From NCBI RefSeq assembly GCF_000263855.1, contig NZ_AJWX01000010.1:62001-126000 (forward strand): DNA of 64,000 nt, read 5' to 3'. Shown piece by piece: positions 52,956-62,575 of the stretch. The notes under the pieces were generated by a model. It ran no database searches, was not told where the DNA came from, and was given only the letters and a program-made list of their open reading frames with translations. A program made the translations under genes and the position numbers. Numbering within the stretch: the stretch's first letter is position 1; each line of letters begins with the position of its first letter. Source of the DNA: Pseudomonas sp. M47T1. GTDB lineage: Bacteria; Pseudomonadota; Gammaproteobacteria; Pseudomonadales; Pseudomonadaceae.

Positions 52956-53843
52956 TCAGGCACGCTGCAACTGCGCCTCCAGCCACTGCAAAAACACGGC
53001 CACCGCCGGACGCTCCAGCCGCAGGCGGTCACACACAATGGCGTACTGCCCCAGCGCCGTGATACTGGCCGCGAACGGCCGCACCAGACGGCCGCTGGCC
53101 AGGTCCTCGGTGGCCGTGAGGTTGTCGCCCATGGCCACGCCCTGGCCTTGCGCCGCGGCTTCCAGGGCCAGGCCCGCGTGGGCGAAATACACGTGGCGGC
53201 TGCCTTGCGCATCACCGGCATGGGCCGCCAGCCAGGTGGCCCAAGTGGCGCCGTCCTGGTCGTCGTGCAACAGGCCATGGCGCGCCAGGTCGGCCGGCTC
53301 GGTGAGGGTGCCCTGGTTGAACAGCACGGGGCTGCACACCGGAAAAAAGATCAGCACCGGCAACGGCTTTACCCAGTAACCGCTGCCATCCTCGGGCCCT
53401 GCGCCATAGGTGATGGCCAGGTCGATGTCCTCACCCGGTGCGCGGGCCTCGATGGGTTGCTCGTGCACATGCAGGGTGATGTGCGGGCACTGGGTACTGA
53501 AATCCGCCAACCTGCGCACCAACCACTTCTGCGCCAGCTCGGCGGTGACAGCAATGCGCAGCACGGCCTGGGACGCCGGGTCACGCAGCTCGTCGCAGGC
53601 GTCGCCCACCCACTCGAAAGCCTGCTGCAAGCGCTGCAGCAAACGCAACGCCGCCGGGGTCGGGCGCACCTGGCGGCCTTCGCGCACAAACAGCTCGGCG
53701 CCCAACTCGCCTTCCAACTGGCGAATCTGATGGCTGACGGCGCTGTCGGTGACACACAGCTCGGCAGCGGCGCGGCCGAAATGGGCGTGGCGGGCGGCGC
53801 ATTCGAAGGTGCGCAGGGCGGTGAGGGATGGGAGGCGGCGCAT
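52956..53843 (-). CDS. LysR-family transcriptional regulator (GcvA-like)
   Basis: 295-residue LTTR. MRRLPSLTALRTFECAARHA with LCVTDSAVSHQIRQLEGELG is the GcvA/TrpI-type N-terminal HTH; an effector domain follows (ITLHVHEQPIEARAPGEDID). Start 53843 begins the conserved N-terminus; the frame stays open 74 codons upstream without homology. Same strand as the agmatine deiminase, 93 bases upstream, so it may be the first gene of that operon or its separately expressed activator. Confidence 0.9.
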   Translation of the reverse strand: MRRLPSLTALRTFECAARHAHFGRAAAELCVTDSAVSHQIRQLEGELGAELFVREGRQVRPTPAALRLLQRLQQAFEWVGDACDELRDPASQAVLRIAVTAELAQKWLVRRLADFSTQCPHITLHVHEQPIEARAPGEDIDLAITYGAGPEDGSGYWVKPLPVLIFFPVCSPVLFNQGTLTEPADLARHGLLHDDQDGATWATWLAAHAGDAQGSRHVYFAHAGLALEAAAQGQGVAMGDNLTATEDLASGRLVRPFAASITALGQYAIVCDRLRLERPAVAVFLQWLEAQLQRA

Positions 53844-54448
53844 GCGGGGGGCCTTTGGCTGCGGAGGATGGCAGCTTACTGTAAACCCGATAGCCGCTGG
53901 GGGCTTCCATAAGGCATTGGGTTGCGCGGATCTGAGCACCCTGAAAATCTTCAGCGTATAGGGCCGCCAGCGCAGCCTCAGGCAGCGGCTATGCGCGCAT
54001 CGCCCTATGGCCCGCGAGGCGGTCATCATGGGGCGCATCATGTTTACGCGGTTGAATGAGGTCATGGGGGGATAATCTGAATATTTCCAGCGGCGTCAAT
54101 ATGGATTGGAGGCTGACAGCCACACTACAATTCGTGCCGCTGCCGCCAGACTACATGAGCGCGGCGGGGCTAACCGGTGTGTGCGTGAGATCTCCCGCGC
54201 TTTCAAGACCGCGCGGCGCTTCGTAGCGTGGCGGCCGCTACATTTGTTGCAACGCGCCATGGCCTGTAGCATCTGCGTCACCAGCCCTGGTTCGTGCGCT
54301 GAAAATTCACCTGCCTGAAGCACTCGGGCCGGGCTGCTCTGCCGTCTTCTCAACCCGCGAAGATGACAAAGTAGCCCCCCCATGGAATTCCCGCTGTCCA
54401 CCACGGTCAATGCACGTCTGGCCGTACACCGCTCAACGAGGCACCTAC
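53844..54448. other. 605-base intergenic region without a supported gene
   Basis: Holds only short overlapping frames on both strands, none with a good ribosome site or domain. A REP-like fragment is at about 53960-53995 (CGCAGCCTCAGGCAGCGGCT). The rest shows less regular third-position composition than genes around it. Upstream control of the LysR gene (minus) and the MscS gene (plus) must lie here. Confidence 0.6.
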
Positions 54449-56839
54449 ATGCAGCACCCCATGCTGAACCGCGTTTACGCAGCACTGTTTACCCTGCTAC
54501 TGGGGCTTGCCCTGCCCTTTGCCGTCCAGGCCGCCACGCCCCCTGCCGGGCCTGTGCCGACGCTGGCCGACGGCGCGACGCTGGATAACCTCAACGATCA
54601 ACTGGACCTGATTCGCCAGCGCGTGACGGCCAGCGCCAACGATGACCTGCTGGCCAGCCTGCGCCAAGCGGCCTTGCAGGTGCAGAAACAGGCCGATGAC
54701 CTGAACGCCCAGCGCACTGTCAGCATCGAGCACCTGGACGATCAGCTCAAGGTGATAGGCCCCGTAGCGGCCGACGAGGCCCCCGCCCTCACCCATCAGC
54801 GCCAGGCGTTGACCACCCAGCGCAATGCGCTGGTGGACGACCAGCGCCAGCTTGGCACCCTGAGCCAATCGGCCCGGGACCTGGCCTCGCAAATCGTCAA
54901 CCTGCGCCGCAGCCTGTTCAACTCGCAGATCAGCACCCGTTCGGCGAGCCCGCTGAGCCCGGCGTTCTGGTCCAGCCTGATCCGCCCTACCGACGATGAC
55001 CTGCGCCGCCTGGACAGCCTGTTCCAGGACGTCGAAAGCGCCGCAGTCGCCGTGATGGCCCCCGGGGGGCGCTGGTTCTTCCTGGCGTCGGTGGTGCTGG
55101 CGGTGCTGATCTGGGTGGTGGTGCGCCGCCAACTGGAACGTTTCCTGGCCTGGGCGATGATCCGCTGGCTGCCCGAAGGCCGCCTGCGCCGCAGCGCCCT
55201 GGCACTGGCGGTGGGCCTGGCGACGGTGCTGACCATCAGCTCCTCGGCCTCGGTGCTGCATTGGGGTGTGACCAACAGCAGCGAGTTGAGCACCAACGTG
55301 CTCAACCTGATCGACCAGTTACTGACCCTGGTGATTTTCTGCGCCTTCATCGTCGGCCTTGGCCGTGCCATGTTGATGCTGCGCCGCCCCTCGTGGCGCC
55401 TGCCGCCCATTCACGACGAGATCGCCACGGCCCTGGGCCCGTTCCCGAAAATCCTCGCCCTGGCGCTGTTGATCATTGGCACCCAGGAGCGCGTGAACAG
55501 CGTGATCGCCAGCAGCCTGGCGCTGACCGTGGCCGTCAACGGCCTGACCGCGCTGGCGGTGTCGCTGGTAGCCTTCTACGCGCTGGTGCGCTACCACCGT
55601 ACCCACCGCCGCTTTGACCTGGAGCGGCCGACCGGCTTTGTCGCCTTGATTCCGCTGGTGATTGGGGCGTGGGTAGGCCTGGCACTGCTGGCGCTGGTCA
55701 GCGGTTACCTGACCCTGGCCTACTTCCTCACGGTGAAACTGCTGTGGATCAGCGTGGTGGCCACCACTGCCTACCTGCTGATCGCCTGTTTCGGCGACCT
55801 GTGCGAAACCCTGTTGTCGCCGCGCCAACCGGGCGGCCTGGCGCTGGCCTCGGTGCTGGGCCTGTCGGAACGCCACCAGGCCCAGGCCAGCACGCTGCTG
55901 GCGGGCATCGGCCGTACCGTGCTGTTGATTGTGGCGCTGCTGATTGCGCTGATGCCGTCCGGCTCCAGCCCCAGCGAGCTGCTGGAAAGCATTACCCTGC
56001 TGGACCTGGGCAACAAACCCCTGGCCGGCATGAAGGTGCTGCCCGGCGATATCGTGATGGCGGTGGCCCTGCTGGTGGGCGGCCTGGTGAGTATCCGCAT
56101 CGTCAAGAACTGGCTGAGCGACCGCCTGCTGCCGGAAACCAACATGGACGCCGGCATGCGTGCCTCGCTGGTGACCCTGGTGGGTTACCTGGGCTATGTG
56201 CTGCTGGCCATTGTGGTGATGTCCACCCTGAGCATCAGCCTCACCAACCTGACTTGGGTGGTCAGTGCGCTGTCGGTGGGTATCGGTTTCGGTCTGCAAG
56301 CCATTGTGCAGAACTTCATTTCGGGCCTGATCCTGCTGACCGAGCGGCCGGTGAAGGTCGGCGACTGGGTAAGCCTGGCCGGCGTGGAAGGCGATATTCG
56401 CCGCATCAACGTACGCGCCACCGAGATCCAGATGTCGGACCGCTCCACGGTGATCGTGCCCAACTCGCAATTCATTACCCAGAACGTGCGCAACGTGACC
56501 ATGGGCAATGCGTTGGGCGTGGTGGGCATCAGCCTGACCCTGCCGCTGGACACGGACGTGCTGCAAATTCGCGAGCTGTTGCTGAATGCGCTGAACGAAC
56601 ACGAATCGATTCTGGATGCGCCGGCGCCGTCGGTGTCGTTCAAGGACTTGACCAGCAACGGCCTGATCATCAGCGCCAGCGGCTACGTCAACAGCCCGCG
56701 CTCGGTGTCGGGCGCGCGCAGTGACTTGCTGTTCACCATTCTGGGGCGCCTGCGCGACCTGGGCGTGACCCTGACGGCGCCGCAAAGCATGCTGCTGATC
56801 AATGAGGCCCAGAACGTGTTGCCGGTGGAGAAAGCCTGA
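54449..56839 (+). CDS. Large MscS-family mechanosensitive channel with DUF3772 domain
   Basis: 796-residue inner-membrane channel. Signal segment to about residue 30 (ALPFAVQAATPPAG), a periplasmic helical DUF3772-type region (about 35-195: LDLIRQRVTASANDDLLASL), about nine to ten further helices, then the MscS core (about 560-780): pore helix LSVGIGFGLQAIVQNFISGL and beta domain RPVKVGDWVSLAGVEGDIRR, VIVPNSQFITQNVRN. It releases solutes on hypo-osmotic shock. ATG54449 has GAGG 7 bases upstream; an ATG 13 codons earlier is possible. Followed by a terminator. Confidence 0.92.
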   Translation: MQHPMLNRVYAALFTLLLGLALPFAVQAATPPAGPVPTLADGATLDNLNDQLDLIRQRVTASANDDLLASLRQAALQVQKQADDLNAQRTVSIEHLDDQLKVIGPVAADEAPALTHQRQALTTQRNALVDDQRQLGTLSQSARDLASQIVNLRRSLFNSQISTRSASPLSPAFWSSLIRPTDDDLRRLDSLFQDVESAAVAVMAPGGRWFFLASVVLAVLIWVVVRRQLERFLAWAMIRWLPEGRLRRSALALAVGLATVLTISSSASVLHWGVTNSSELSTNVLNLIDQLLTLVIFCAFIVGLGRAMLMLRRPSWRLPPIHDEIATALGPFPKILALALLIIGTQERVNSVIASSLALTVAVNGLTALAVSLVAFYALVRYHRTHRRFDLERPTGFVALIPLVIGAWVGLALLALVSGYLTLAYFLTVKLLWISVVATTAYLLIACFGDLCETLLSPRQPGGLALASVLGLSERHQAQASTLLAGIGRTVLLIVALLIALMPSGSSPSELLESITLLDLGNKPLAGMKVLPGDIVMAVALLVGGLVSIRIVKNWLSDRLLPETNMDAGMRASLVTLVGYLGYVLLAIVVMSTLSISLTNLTWVVSALSVGIGFGLQAIVQNFISGLILLTERPVKVGDWVSLAGVEGDIRRINVRATEIQMSDRSTVIVPNSQFITQNVRNVTMGNALGVVGISLTLPLDTDVLQIRELLLNALNEHESILDAPAPSVSFKDLTSNGLIISASGYVNSPRSVSGARSDLLFTILGRLRDLGVTLTAPQSMLLINEAQNVLPVEKA

Positions 56840-56882
56840 CGTTTGCACACCTGGTGAGGGGCCTGGCTTTATGCCAGGCATG

Positions 56883-56915
56883 AAAAAGCCCGCGATGGGG
56901 GGTAGCGGGCTTTTT
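56883..56915. terminator. Intrinsic terminator, bidirectional
   Basis: Stem GCCCGC/GCGGGC with an 11-base loop, A-run AAAAA before and TTTTT after. It lies between the MscS gene (plus) and the monooxygenase gene (minus), which converge. Confidence 0.88.
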
Positions 56916-57016
56916 CATTTACACCTTAGCGTCTTCACAGTACCCCTGTTGATGTGAAAATAACGTGATGGCTATCGTTGCCGTCCGTCTGTTTTCAACC
57001 CGCAGGCATTCAACCC

Positions 57017-58207
57017 CTAATCCAGCCACGCCCCCCCGCCCATCGCCGTCTTCGCCAGCCCCGCGATCACTCGCTCACCGGTTTCCGCGGCCAATTCCTG
57101 GTACCAGGCCTGGGTCTGCTCGGGTTCGCGGCCGTGGGTCACGTCGGAGCGTGCGCGGGCACGCTGCATGATCTGTGCGGTGCGCTCAACCCGGGCGGCG
57201 TCGTAGCTGGCCAGGGCTGCCTTCAGGTCCTGGGCGTCGGCCTCCAGGCAGCGCGCCAGCACCCAGGCGTCCTCCATGGCCTGGCACCCGCCCTGGCCAA
57301 GGTCCGGCGCCATGGGGTGCGCGGCATCGCCCAACAGCACCACGCGGCCCTTGACGAAGCTGCCGATGGGCGCCATGTCGTGAATCTCCACGCGGCTCAC
57401 AACTGCCGTGTCCAGGCGCTCGATCAGCTTGCGCACCGGCTCGGCCCAGTCGGCAAAATGCACACCCAGTTCGTCACGGTAGCCTTCGCGCACGTTGGCG
57501 CTATTGCCAGGCAGCGGTACGTCGAAGAAGAAATACAGTTGGTCATTGCCCATGGGCATCAGCGATACACGCTTGTGGTCGCCAACGAACTGAGTCCACT
57601 CATTGGCCGGCGCAAGGTCCTGGGCAGCGTCGATGCGGCCGTTCCAGTTCACGTAGCCGCAATACTGGCGCTGCACCTCCTGGCCGACCACATGGTTGCG
57701 CAGGCGCGAATGGGTGCCATCCGCGGCTATCACCAGGTCGGCATCGATCTGCTGGCCGTCGCTGAACGTCACCCGCACGCCGTCCGCCAGCGCTTGCACC
57801 GCCTCGCAGGTGACGCCCAAGGTAACGTGTTCCGGGCCGCACGCTTCCAGCAAAATGCCTTGCAAGGCCGTGCGCGCGATGGGGCAGGCGCACTGCTCCA
57901 CCGCCTGGTACAGGGGTTGGAGGCTGAAGCGGGTCAGCAACTCACCCTGGGCGGTGTTGTAGCTCATGGCGAGCATGTCGCCGCTGGCGGCCTTGATGGC
58001 TTCGCCCAGGCCCAGCTTTTCCAGGACATTGACGCCATTGGGCCAGATGGAAATGGCGGCGCCGGCGGGCGTCAGCTGCGGCACGCGGTCGAACAGGCGG
58101 ACCCGGTGGCCGCTTTGCTGCAGGGCGATGCCCGCGCTGAGGCCACCGATGCCGGCGCCAATGATGACGATGTCGAGTGGGCGAGAAGACGAAGTGGACA
58201 GTGACAT
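57017..58207 (-). CDS. FAD-dependent aromatic-type monooxygenase (HpxO/urate hydroxylase-like)
   Basis: 396-residue class A flavin monooxygenase using NAD(P)H and O2. FAD motif IVIIGAGIGGLSAGIAL (about residues 13-29), DG motif IAADGTHSRLRNHV (about 155-170) and GD motif RVVLLGDAAHPMAPDLGQGG (about 280-300). The overall pattern is close to HpxO, which hydroxylates urate, but no other purine-catabolic gene is next to it. The ATG at 58207 gives the usual N-terminus; a TTG seven codons earlier is possible. The 5' region holds a palindrome at 58277-58292. Confidence 0.85.
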   Translation of the reverse strand: MSLSTSSSRPLDIVIIGAGIGGLSAGIALQQSGHRVRLFDRVPQLTPAGAAISIWPNGVNVLEKLGLGEAIKAASGDMLAMSYNTAQGELLTRFSLQPLYQAVEQCACPIARTALQGILLEACGPEHVTLGVTCEAVQALADGVRVTFSDGQQIDADLVIAADGTHSRLRNHVVGQEVQRQYCGYVNWNGRIDAAQDLAPANEWTQFVGDHKRVSLMPMGNDQLYFFFDVPLPGNSANVREGYRDELGVHFADWAEPVRKLIERLDTAVVSRVEIHDMAPIGSFVKGRVVLLGDAAHPMAPDLGQGGCQAMEDAWVLARCLEADAQDLKAALASYDAARVERTAQIMQRARARSDVTHGREPEQTQAWYQELAAETGERVIAGLAKTAMGGGAWLD

Positions 58208-58276
58208 GGCGAGGTACCGTAATGACAAGACAACGTGACAGGTCGGATTTTTGCCAGGGCCTGTGCCTGCAAAAAC

Positions 58277-58292
58277 CTGATCAACTGGTCAG
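58277..58292. promoter_or_regulatory. Imperfect palindrome upstream of the monooxygenase gene
   Basis: CTGATCAACTGGTCAG, a 16-base dyad with two mismatched pairs, 70 bases upstream of the monooxygenase start. GntR-type operators often look like this; no GntR gene is adjacent. The rest of the 58208-58457 gap shows nothing else I can assign. Confidence 0.25.
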
Positions 58293-58457
58293 CTATTGCA
58301 TATTGCTTGCCATGTACGGCGCGAAAGGCCGGGATAGAGCCTCTCAGGTGTTTTTTGCCACGGCGCGGGTGCCTTTCGGCACGGGCGTTCTACACAACGG
58401 CGCCACATTGCGGAGCGCCGTCGACGCGTTTGCCCCACCACAGGGCGAGCGCGGCCC

Positions 58458-58661
58458 TCAACCTTCGACGATGACGATGTAGTCCATGCCGGGCACATCC
58501 TGCTGTTGAATCTGCACGGCAATGCCCATGAAGGCCTCGTCGGCGTATTCTTTGCTGCGGGTAATCGCCTCGATGGCCGCCTTGGACCACAGGTGCAGCT
58601 CCACCACCGTTTCGCCATCGCGGCGGTGCTGGGCAATTTCGTCGAGGATGCGTTGTTTCAT
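58458..58661 (-). CDS. Small hypothetical protein (67 aa)
   Basis: 67 residues, MKQRILDEIAQHRRDGETVV to PGMDYIVIVEG. Predicted alpha/beta mix without signal or membrane helix; no family recognised. GGAAACCCC precedes the ATG, a moderate ribosome site. Same strand as the monooxygenase, 250 bases upstream of it; probably its own unit. Confidence 0.6.
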   Translation of the reverse strand: MKQRILDEIAQHRRDGETVVELHLWSKAAIEAITRSKEYADEAFMGIAVQIQQQDVPGMDYIVIVEG

Positions 58662-58785
58662 GGGGTTTCCTAATTGAAAGTAAGGCCAAACGACTGCCAG
58701 CTTCCACAGGGTCTATCCCTTCAGGTGCAGCAGCCAGTGTTTGTCCGGACCTGCGCAGTTTACCCCATTGCGCGCAACAACCCGA

Positions 58786-59769
58786 TCAAACCCGTGGCTT
58801 GGCGCTGATCTTCAACGCCTGGGGCGTCACGCCATAGGCACGCTGAAAGTACTGGCAAAAGCGGCCCAGGTTGGTGAAACCCAGTTCCTGGGCCACTTGG
58901 GTCACCGAACCGCAACCGCTGGCGCGCAACGCCTGGTAGGCGCGCTCCAGTCGCACCTGGCGCTGATAGGCCACGATGGAACTGCCCGCAAAACGCCGGA
59001 AACCTTCCTGCAAGGCGCGCAGGCTGACGTTGGCCAGTTCGGCAAGCTCGGTGCCGCTGACCAGTACCTGGGGGTGTTCCTGAATGTATTCCATGGCCAG
59101 GCGCACATGCCGCGGCGCAATGGACGGCCCCGGGCGACGCAATTGCTCGGTGTAGTTGTGCGGCCAGCATTCGAGCACCGCGTCCACCAGCATCTCCTGC
59201 AACCGCGTGGGCATCAGCGCACTGGCGTTGATCATCGCGTCCAGCTCACCGCCGGTGGCGAACCCCAACAACGCCTTCAGGCCTTCGAAACCGGCATGAT
59301 CCAGGTCCACCTGGGGCTCGAAGCGCACCTTGTTGATGATGGGCCGACCCAACAGCGTGGCCAGCCGCTCGGTAAACAACCCGCGACGAATCGAAACGCC
59401 GAATTGGCCATGCCCATCGATAAAGGTCACCGAGCGCACCGCACTCTTTTCCACCGCCAACCCCACCCGGGGCATGCCCACGGTGTCGTCCCCCAGGTTG
59501 AAGATGATCCGCCCGGCCGTGGGCAGTACAAAGGTGATCTCGTCGTTGAGGTCGGGGATTTGCACGGTGAAGTCGCCACGATAGCTCATGTGCCGAAAGC
59601 TCACCCCCTCGTAGCGGCCATACACACCGGCAATGCTGATGGCCGCGCCCACGCGCGGAACGTCGGCATACAGGCTGCCGAATACCTTGGCGAAAAGACC
59701 GCCGAAGTCATCCGCGCCCATGGCATCGGAGCGGATGACGATCTGCTTGCGCGTGGCACCTGCCTGCAT
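58786..59769 (-). CDS. AraC-family transcriptional regulator
   Basis: 327 residues. An N-terminal sensor domain of the AraC-binding-like type (about 1-200, ADDFGGLFAKVFGS, VSIRRGLFTERLATLLGRPI) and a C-terminal double HTH (about 225-325: VSGTELAELANVSLRALQEG, FRRFAGSSIVAYQRQVRLER, CGSVTQVAQELGFTNLGRFC). No clear target next to it: the genes on both sides face other directions or are separated. It may regulate the small protein or the monooxygenase downstream on the same strand. Confidence 0.9.
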   Translation of the reverse strand: MQAGATRKQIVIRSDAMGADDFGGLFAKVFGSLYADVPRVGAAISIAGVYGRYEGVSFRHMSYRGDFTVQIPDLNDEITFVLPTAGRIIFNLGDDTVGMPRVGLAVEKSAVRSVTFIDGHGQFGVSIRRGLFTERLATLLGRPIINKVRFEPQVDLDHAGFEGLKALLGFATGGELDAMINASALMPTRLQEMLVDAVLECWPHNYTEQLRRPGPSIAPRHVRLAMEYIQEHPQVLVSGTELAELANVSLRALQEGFRRFAGSSIVAYQRQVRLERAYQALRASGCGSVTQVAQELGFTNLGRFCQYFQRAYGVTPQALKISAKPRV

Positions 59770-59853
59770 GTTCGATACCTGACCCAGGATTTTATGTCGT
59801 ATTTGTTACTGGTCGAGCGCCAGCGGCGCCAACCTAGCAAGGGAATATGACAG

Positions 59854-60771
59854 TCAGGTGAAGGGTGTGTGACGGGACTGGCAATTGGCAGGAAAGACGT
59901 ATTCACACAGATAATCCACCAGCGCGCGCACCTTGGGCGACGGGTGCTTGCTGCCCGGCCACAGCACATGGAAGACATTGGCGTCGCCTACCTGCCCGGT
60001 CAGGATCGGCACCAGCCGGCCATCGGCCAGCGGCTCGCGGATGGCAAAATCCGGCAGGTAGGCAATGCCCAGCCCGCGCAAGGCGAAGCACACCCGAGTG
60101 TCGATGTTGTTGCAGATCATCGACACCGGCGGCTGCAACTCAGGCTGGCCGGCGCCTTGCTGCAGCACCCAGGTTTCCAGCTTGCCGCTGCTGGGGAAGC
60201 GATAATGCAGGCAGCTGTGGCCTTGCAGGTCGGCCGGCGAGGTTGGCGTGCCGCGCCGGGCCAGGTAGTCGGGGGACGCCACCAGCAGCAATCGGTAGCC
60301 GCCCAGCTTGCGCGCCGACAGCCGTGAGTCACTGGGCGCCCCGGTGCGGATCACCGCATCGAAGCCCTCGTCGATCACGTCCACCAGGCGGTCGCTGAAG
60401 TCCAGGTCCAGCTCGATGTCCGGGAAATCCGCCATGAATTGCCCCAGCACCGGCAGCATCAGCGCGCTGACCAGCGGCAGGCTGACCCGCAGACGCCCGC
60501 GCGGCGCCCCCGTGGCCTGGGACAACTCCAGCTGCGCCGCTTCGATTTCGTCGAGGATACGCCGGCTGCGCTGCAAGAACATCGTGCCCTCGGCGGTCAG
60601 GGTGACGCTGCGCGTACTGCGGTGGAACAGGCGCACGCCCAGCTTTTCCTCCAGCCGCGCCACGCTCTTGCACACCGCCGAAGCCGACACCCCCAGCAAG
60701 CGGCCCGCCGCGGTAAAGCTGCGCGTCTCGGCCACTTGCACGAACACCACAAAGCCATTGAGGCTGTCCAT
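59854..60771 (-). CDS. LysR-family transcriptional regulator
   Basis: 305-residue LTTR of the DsdC/AaeR-like group with HTH MDSLNGFVVFVQVAETRSFT and GVSASAVCKSVARLEEKLGV, then an effector domain with YRLLLVASPDYLARRG. Divergent from the MFS exporter at 60884 over 112 bases that hold a TAAGGT/ACCTTA dyad. Likely controls the transporter and itself. Confidence 0.9.
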   Translation of the reverse strand: MDSLNGFVVFVQVAETRSFTAAGRLLGVSASAVCKSVARLEEKLGVRLFHRSTRSVTLTAEGTMFLQRSRRILDEIEAAQLELSQATGAPRGRLRVSLPLVSALMLPVLGQFMADFPDIELDLDFSDRLVDVIDEGFDAVIRTGAPSDSRLSARKLGGYRLLLVASPDYLARRGTPTSPADLQGHSCLHYRFPSSGKLETWVLQQGAGQPELQPPVSMICNNIDTRVCFALRGLGIAYLPDFAIREPLADGRLVPILTGQVGDANVFHVLWPGSKHPSPKVRALVDYLCEYVFPANCQSRHTPFT

Positions 60772-60793
60772 CGCCGCTCCTTATTGCGGAACA

Positions 60794-60819
60794 TAAGGTC
60801 CTAAGAGCCTGGAACCTTA
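60794..60819. promoter_or_regulatory. Candidate LysR operator: TAAGGT-N14-ACCTTA
   Basis: Perfect 6-base arms separated by 14 bases, placed between the LysR start (60771) and the MFS gene (60884). Inner bases CC/GG extend the symmetry partly. Fits the dyad spacing of LysR recognition sites. Confidence 0.5.
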
Positions 60820-60883
60820 CCCTACTTTTTCCATAATCGAGGGGTTTCTATGCTGACGGCCCAGGCATTCACAGGACCGTTCC

Positions 60884-62083
60884 ATGACCCGCGCTCGCTC
60901 ACCCTCCCCCCCCTTGCAACCCTTGCCGCTGCTGTCGCTGCTGGCCCTGGCCCTGGCCGGCTTCATCACCATCCTCACCGAGGCCCTGCCCGCCGGTTTG
61001 CTGCCGCAGATGGCCCTGGGCATGCACGTGCCCCAGGCCTGGGTCGGCCAGACGGTGAGCGTCTACGCCCTGGGCTCGTTGTTGGCCGCCATCCCGCTGA
61101 CAGCCGCCACTCAAGGATTGCGGCGCCGACCGTTGCTGCTGACCGCCATCGCCGGCTTTGCCATTGCCAACAGCGTCACCGCACTCTCGGCCAGCTATTG
61201 GCTGATGCTCTGCGCGCGTCTGCTGGCGGGGGTGTCGGCCGGTTTACTGTGGGCGTTGCTGGCCGGCTACGCGGCGCGCATGGTGCCCCACCAGCAGAAA
61301 GGCCGTGCCATTGCCATCGCCATGGTGGGCACGCCATTGGCCTTGTCCCTGGGGGTGCCGGCCGGGACCTGGCTGGGGGGTGTGCTGGGTTGGCGGCTGT
61401 GCTTCGGTTTGATCAGCGTGCTGACATTGCTGCTGATGCTCTGGGTGCGCCTGGGCGTGCCCGACTTTGCCGGCCACGCGGCCACCCAGCGCACATCACT
61501 GCGCAGCGTGCTGCAGGTGCCAGGCGTGCGTCCGGTGTTGTGGGTAGTGCTGGGCTTCGTGCTGGCGCACAACATTCTCTATACCTACATCGCCCCCTAC
61601 CTGGCAGCCGCGCAGATGGCGCAACGGACCGACCTGGTGCTGCTGGTATTCGGCGTCAGTTCACTGCTGGGCATCTGGGTGACCGGCGTGTTGATTGACC
61701 GCCACCTGCGCCGCCTGACCCTGGCCAGCACCCTGCTGTTCGGCCTGGCCATGCTGGTGGCCGCCACGGCGATCCACCAACCGCTGTTGGTGTACGTCGC
61801 TATCGCCTGCTGGGGCCTGGCATTCGGCGGCGCGGCCACCTTGTTCCAGACCGCCTTGGCCCATGCGGCGGGGGACGCCATGGACGTGGCCCAGGCCATG
61901 CTGGTCACCGCCTGGAACACGGCCATCGCCGGCGGCGGCGTGGTGGGTGGACTGTTGTTGCAGCAGTTCGGCCCTGAGGCATTGGCGCCAGCCATGGTGG
62001 GCCTGCTGGTGGTGACGCTGGGCGTGGCCTGGTCGGCCCGCCACGCCGGTTTTCCCGAGGCGAACGCCGTCACGCAGGGCTAG
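60884..62083 (+). CDS. MFS transporter, DHA1-type exporter
   Basis: 399-residue 12-helix major facilitator, similar in pattern to sugar or nucleoside efflux proteins (SotB/NepI/AraJ type): LAGFITILTEALPAGLLPQM in helix 1, LAAIPLTAATQGLRRRPLLL (motif A), LLAGVSAGLLWALLAGYAAR in helix 4. Divergent from a LysR gene, the usual layout for effector-controlled exporters. Substrate unknown. The next gene is a decayed VOC gene on the opposite strand. Confidence 0.9.
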   Translation: MTRARSPSPPLQPLPLLSLLALALAGFITILTEALPAGLLPQMALGMHVPQAWVGQTVSVYALGSLLAAIPLTAATQGLRRRPLLLTAIAGFAIANSVTALSASYWLMLCARLLAGVSAGLLWALLAGYAARMVPHQQKGRAIAIAMVGTPLALSLGVPAGTWLGGVLGWRLCFGLISVLTLLLMLWVRLGVPDFAGHAATQRTSLRSVLQVPGVRPVLWVVLGFVLAHNILYTYIAPYLAAAQMAQRTDLVLLVFGVSSLLGIWVTGVLIDRHLRRLTLASTLLFGLAMLVAATAIHQPLLVYVAIACWGLAFGGAATLFQTALAHAAGDAMDVAQAMLVTAWNTAIAGGGVVGGLLLQQFGPEALAPAMVGLLVVTLGVAWSARHAGFPEANAVTQG

Positions 62084-62092
62084 TGACGCAGG

Positions 62093-62575
62093 TCAGGGTT
62101 GCGCCGTGATGGCCGCCTCGATCGTCGCGATGTCGATTTTCTTCATGCCCATCATGGCGCTGAACGCGCGCTGGGGCGGCACGGTCGGGGCTGGTGTAGG
62201 CCGCTGTCAGCCCCCTGGGGGTGATCTACCAGGACAGCCCCCACCTGTCCTTGCACCCATCGCACTCACTTTCCTGGCCGCCGTTGGCGACGATGGCGTT
62301 CCACAGCGGTCGGTTTGCGCCTGGTCATCGGTGGCCACCTGAAACGAAAACGCCTCGCTGTGGCTGAACGTCGATCCACCGTTCAAGCCCAGGCACGGCA
62401 GGCCCATCACGGTGAATTCCACCGTCAGCACGTCGCCCTGCCTGCCCGCCGGATAATCGCCCGGCGCTCGACGCACGGCGCCCACGGTGCTGTCGGGGAA
62501 CGTCTGGGCTTAGAAGGTGGCAGCCTCCAGAGCGTCACCGTTGTACCAGAGGCAGACGGTATTCTTGCGGGTCAT
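62093..62575 (-). pseudogene. Decayed VOC/PhnB-like (3-demethylubiquinone-9 methyltransferase-like) gene
   Basis: Reading the minus strand from ATG62575 gives MTRKNTVCLWYNGDALEAATF, then an in-frame TAA where Tyr is expected; the frame resumes with AQTFPDSTVGAVRRAPGDYP and FSFQVATDDQAQTDR, where one base is lost; the next frame continues LWNAIVANGGQESEC, KDRWGLSW, a TAG where Gln is expected, ITPRGLTAAYTSPD and MMGMKKIDIATIEAA to a normal TGA. Three lesions (stop, frameshift, stop) in a recognisable VOC-family protein of about 160 residues. Convergent with the MFS gene (10-base gap). Confidence 0.85.

Noticed and set aside
54096..54485. 129-codon minus-strand frame in the 53844-54448 gap
   Set aside because: Cys/Arg/Ser-rich, runs into the MscS start, no ribosome site, no recognisable family.
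55319..56881. 520-codon minus-strand frame opposite the MscS gene
   Set aside because: Gln/His-rich shadow of the MscS coding sequence; no homology pattern, and the MscS protein is clearly the real product.
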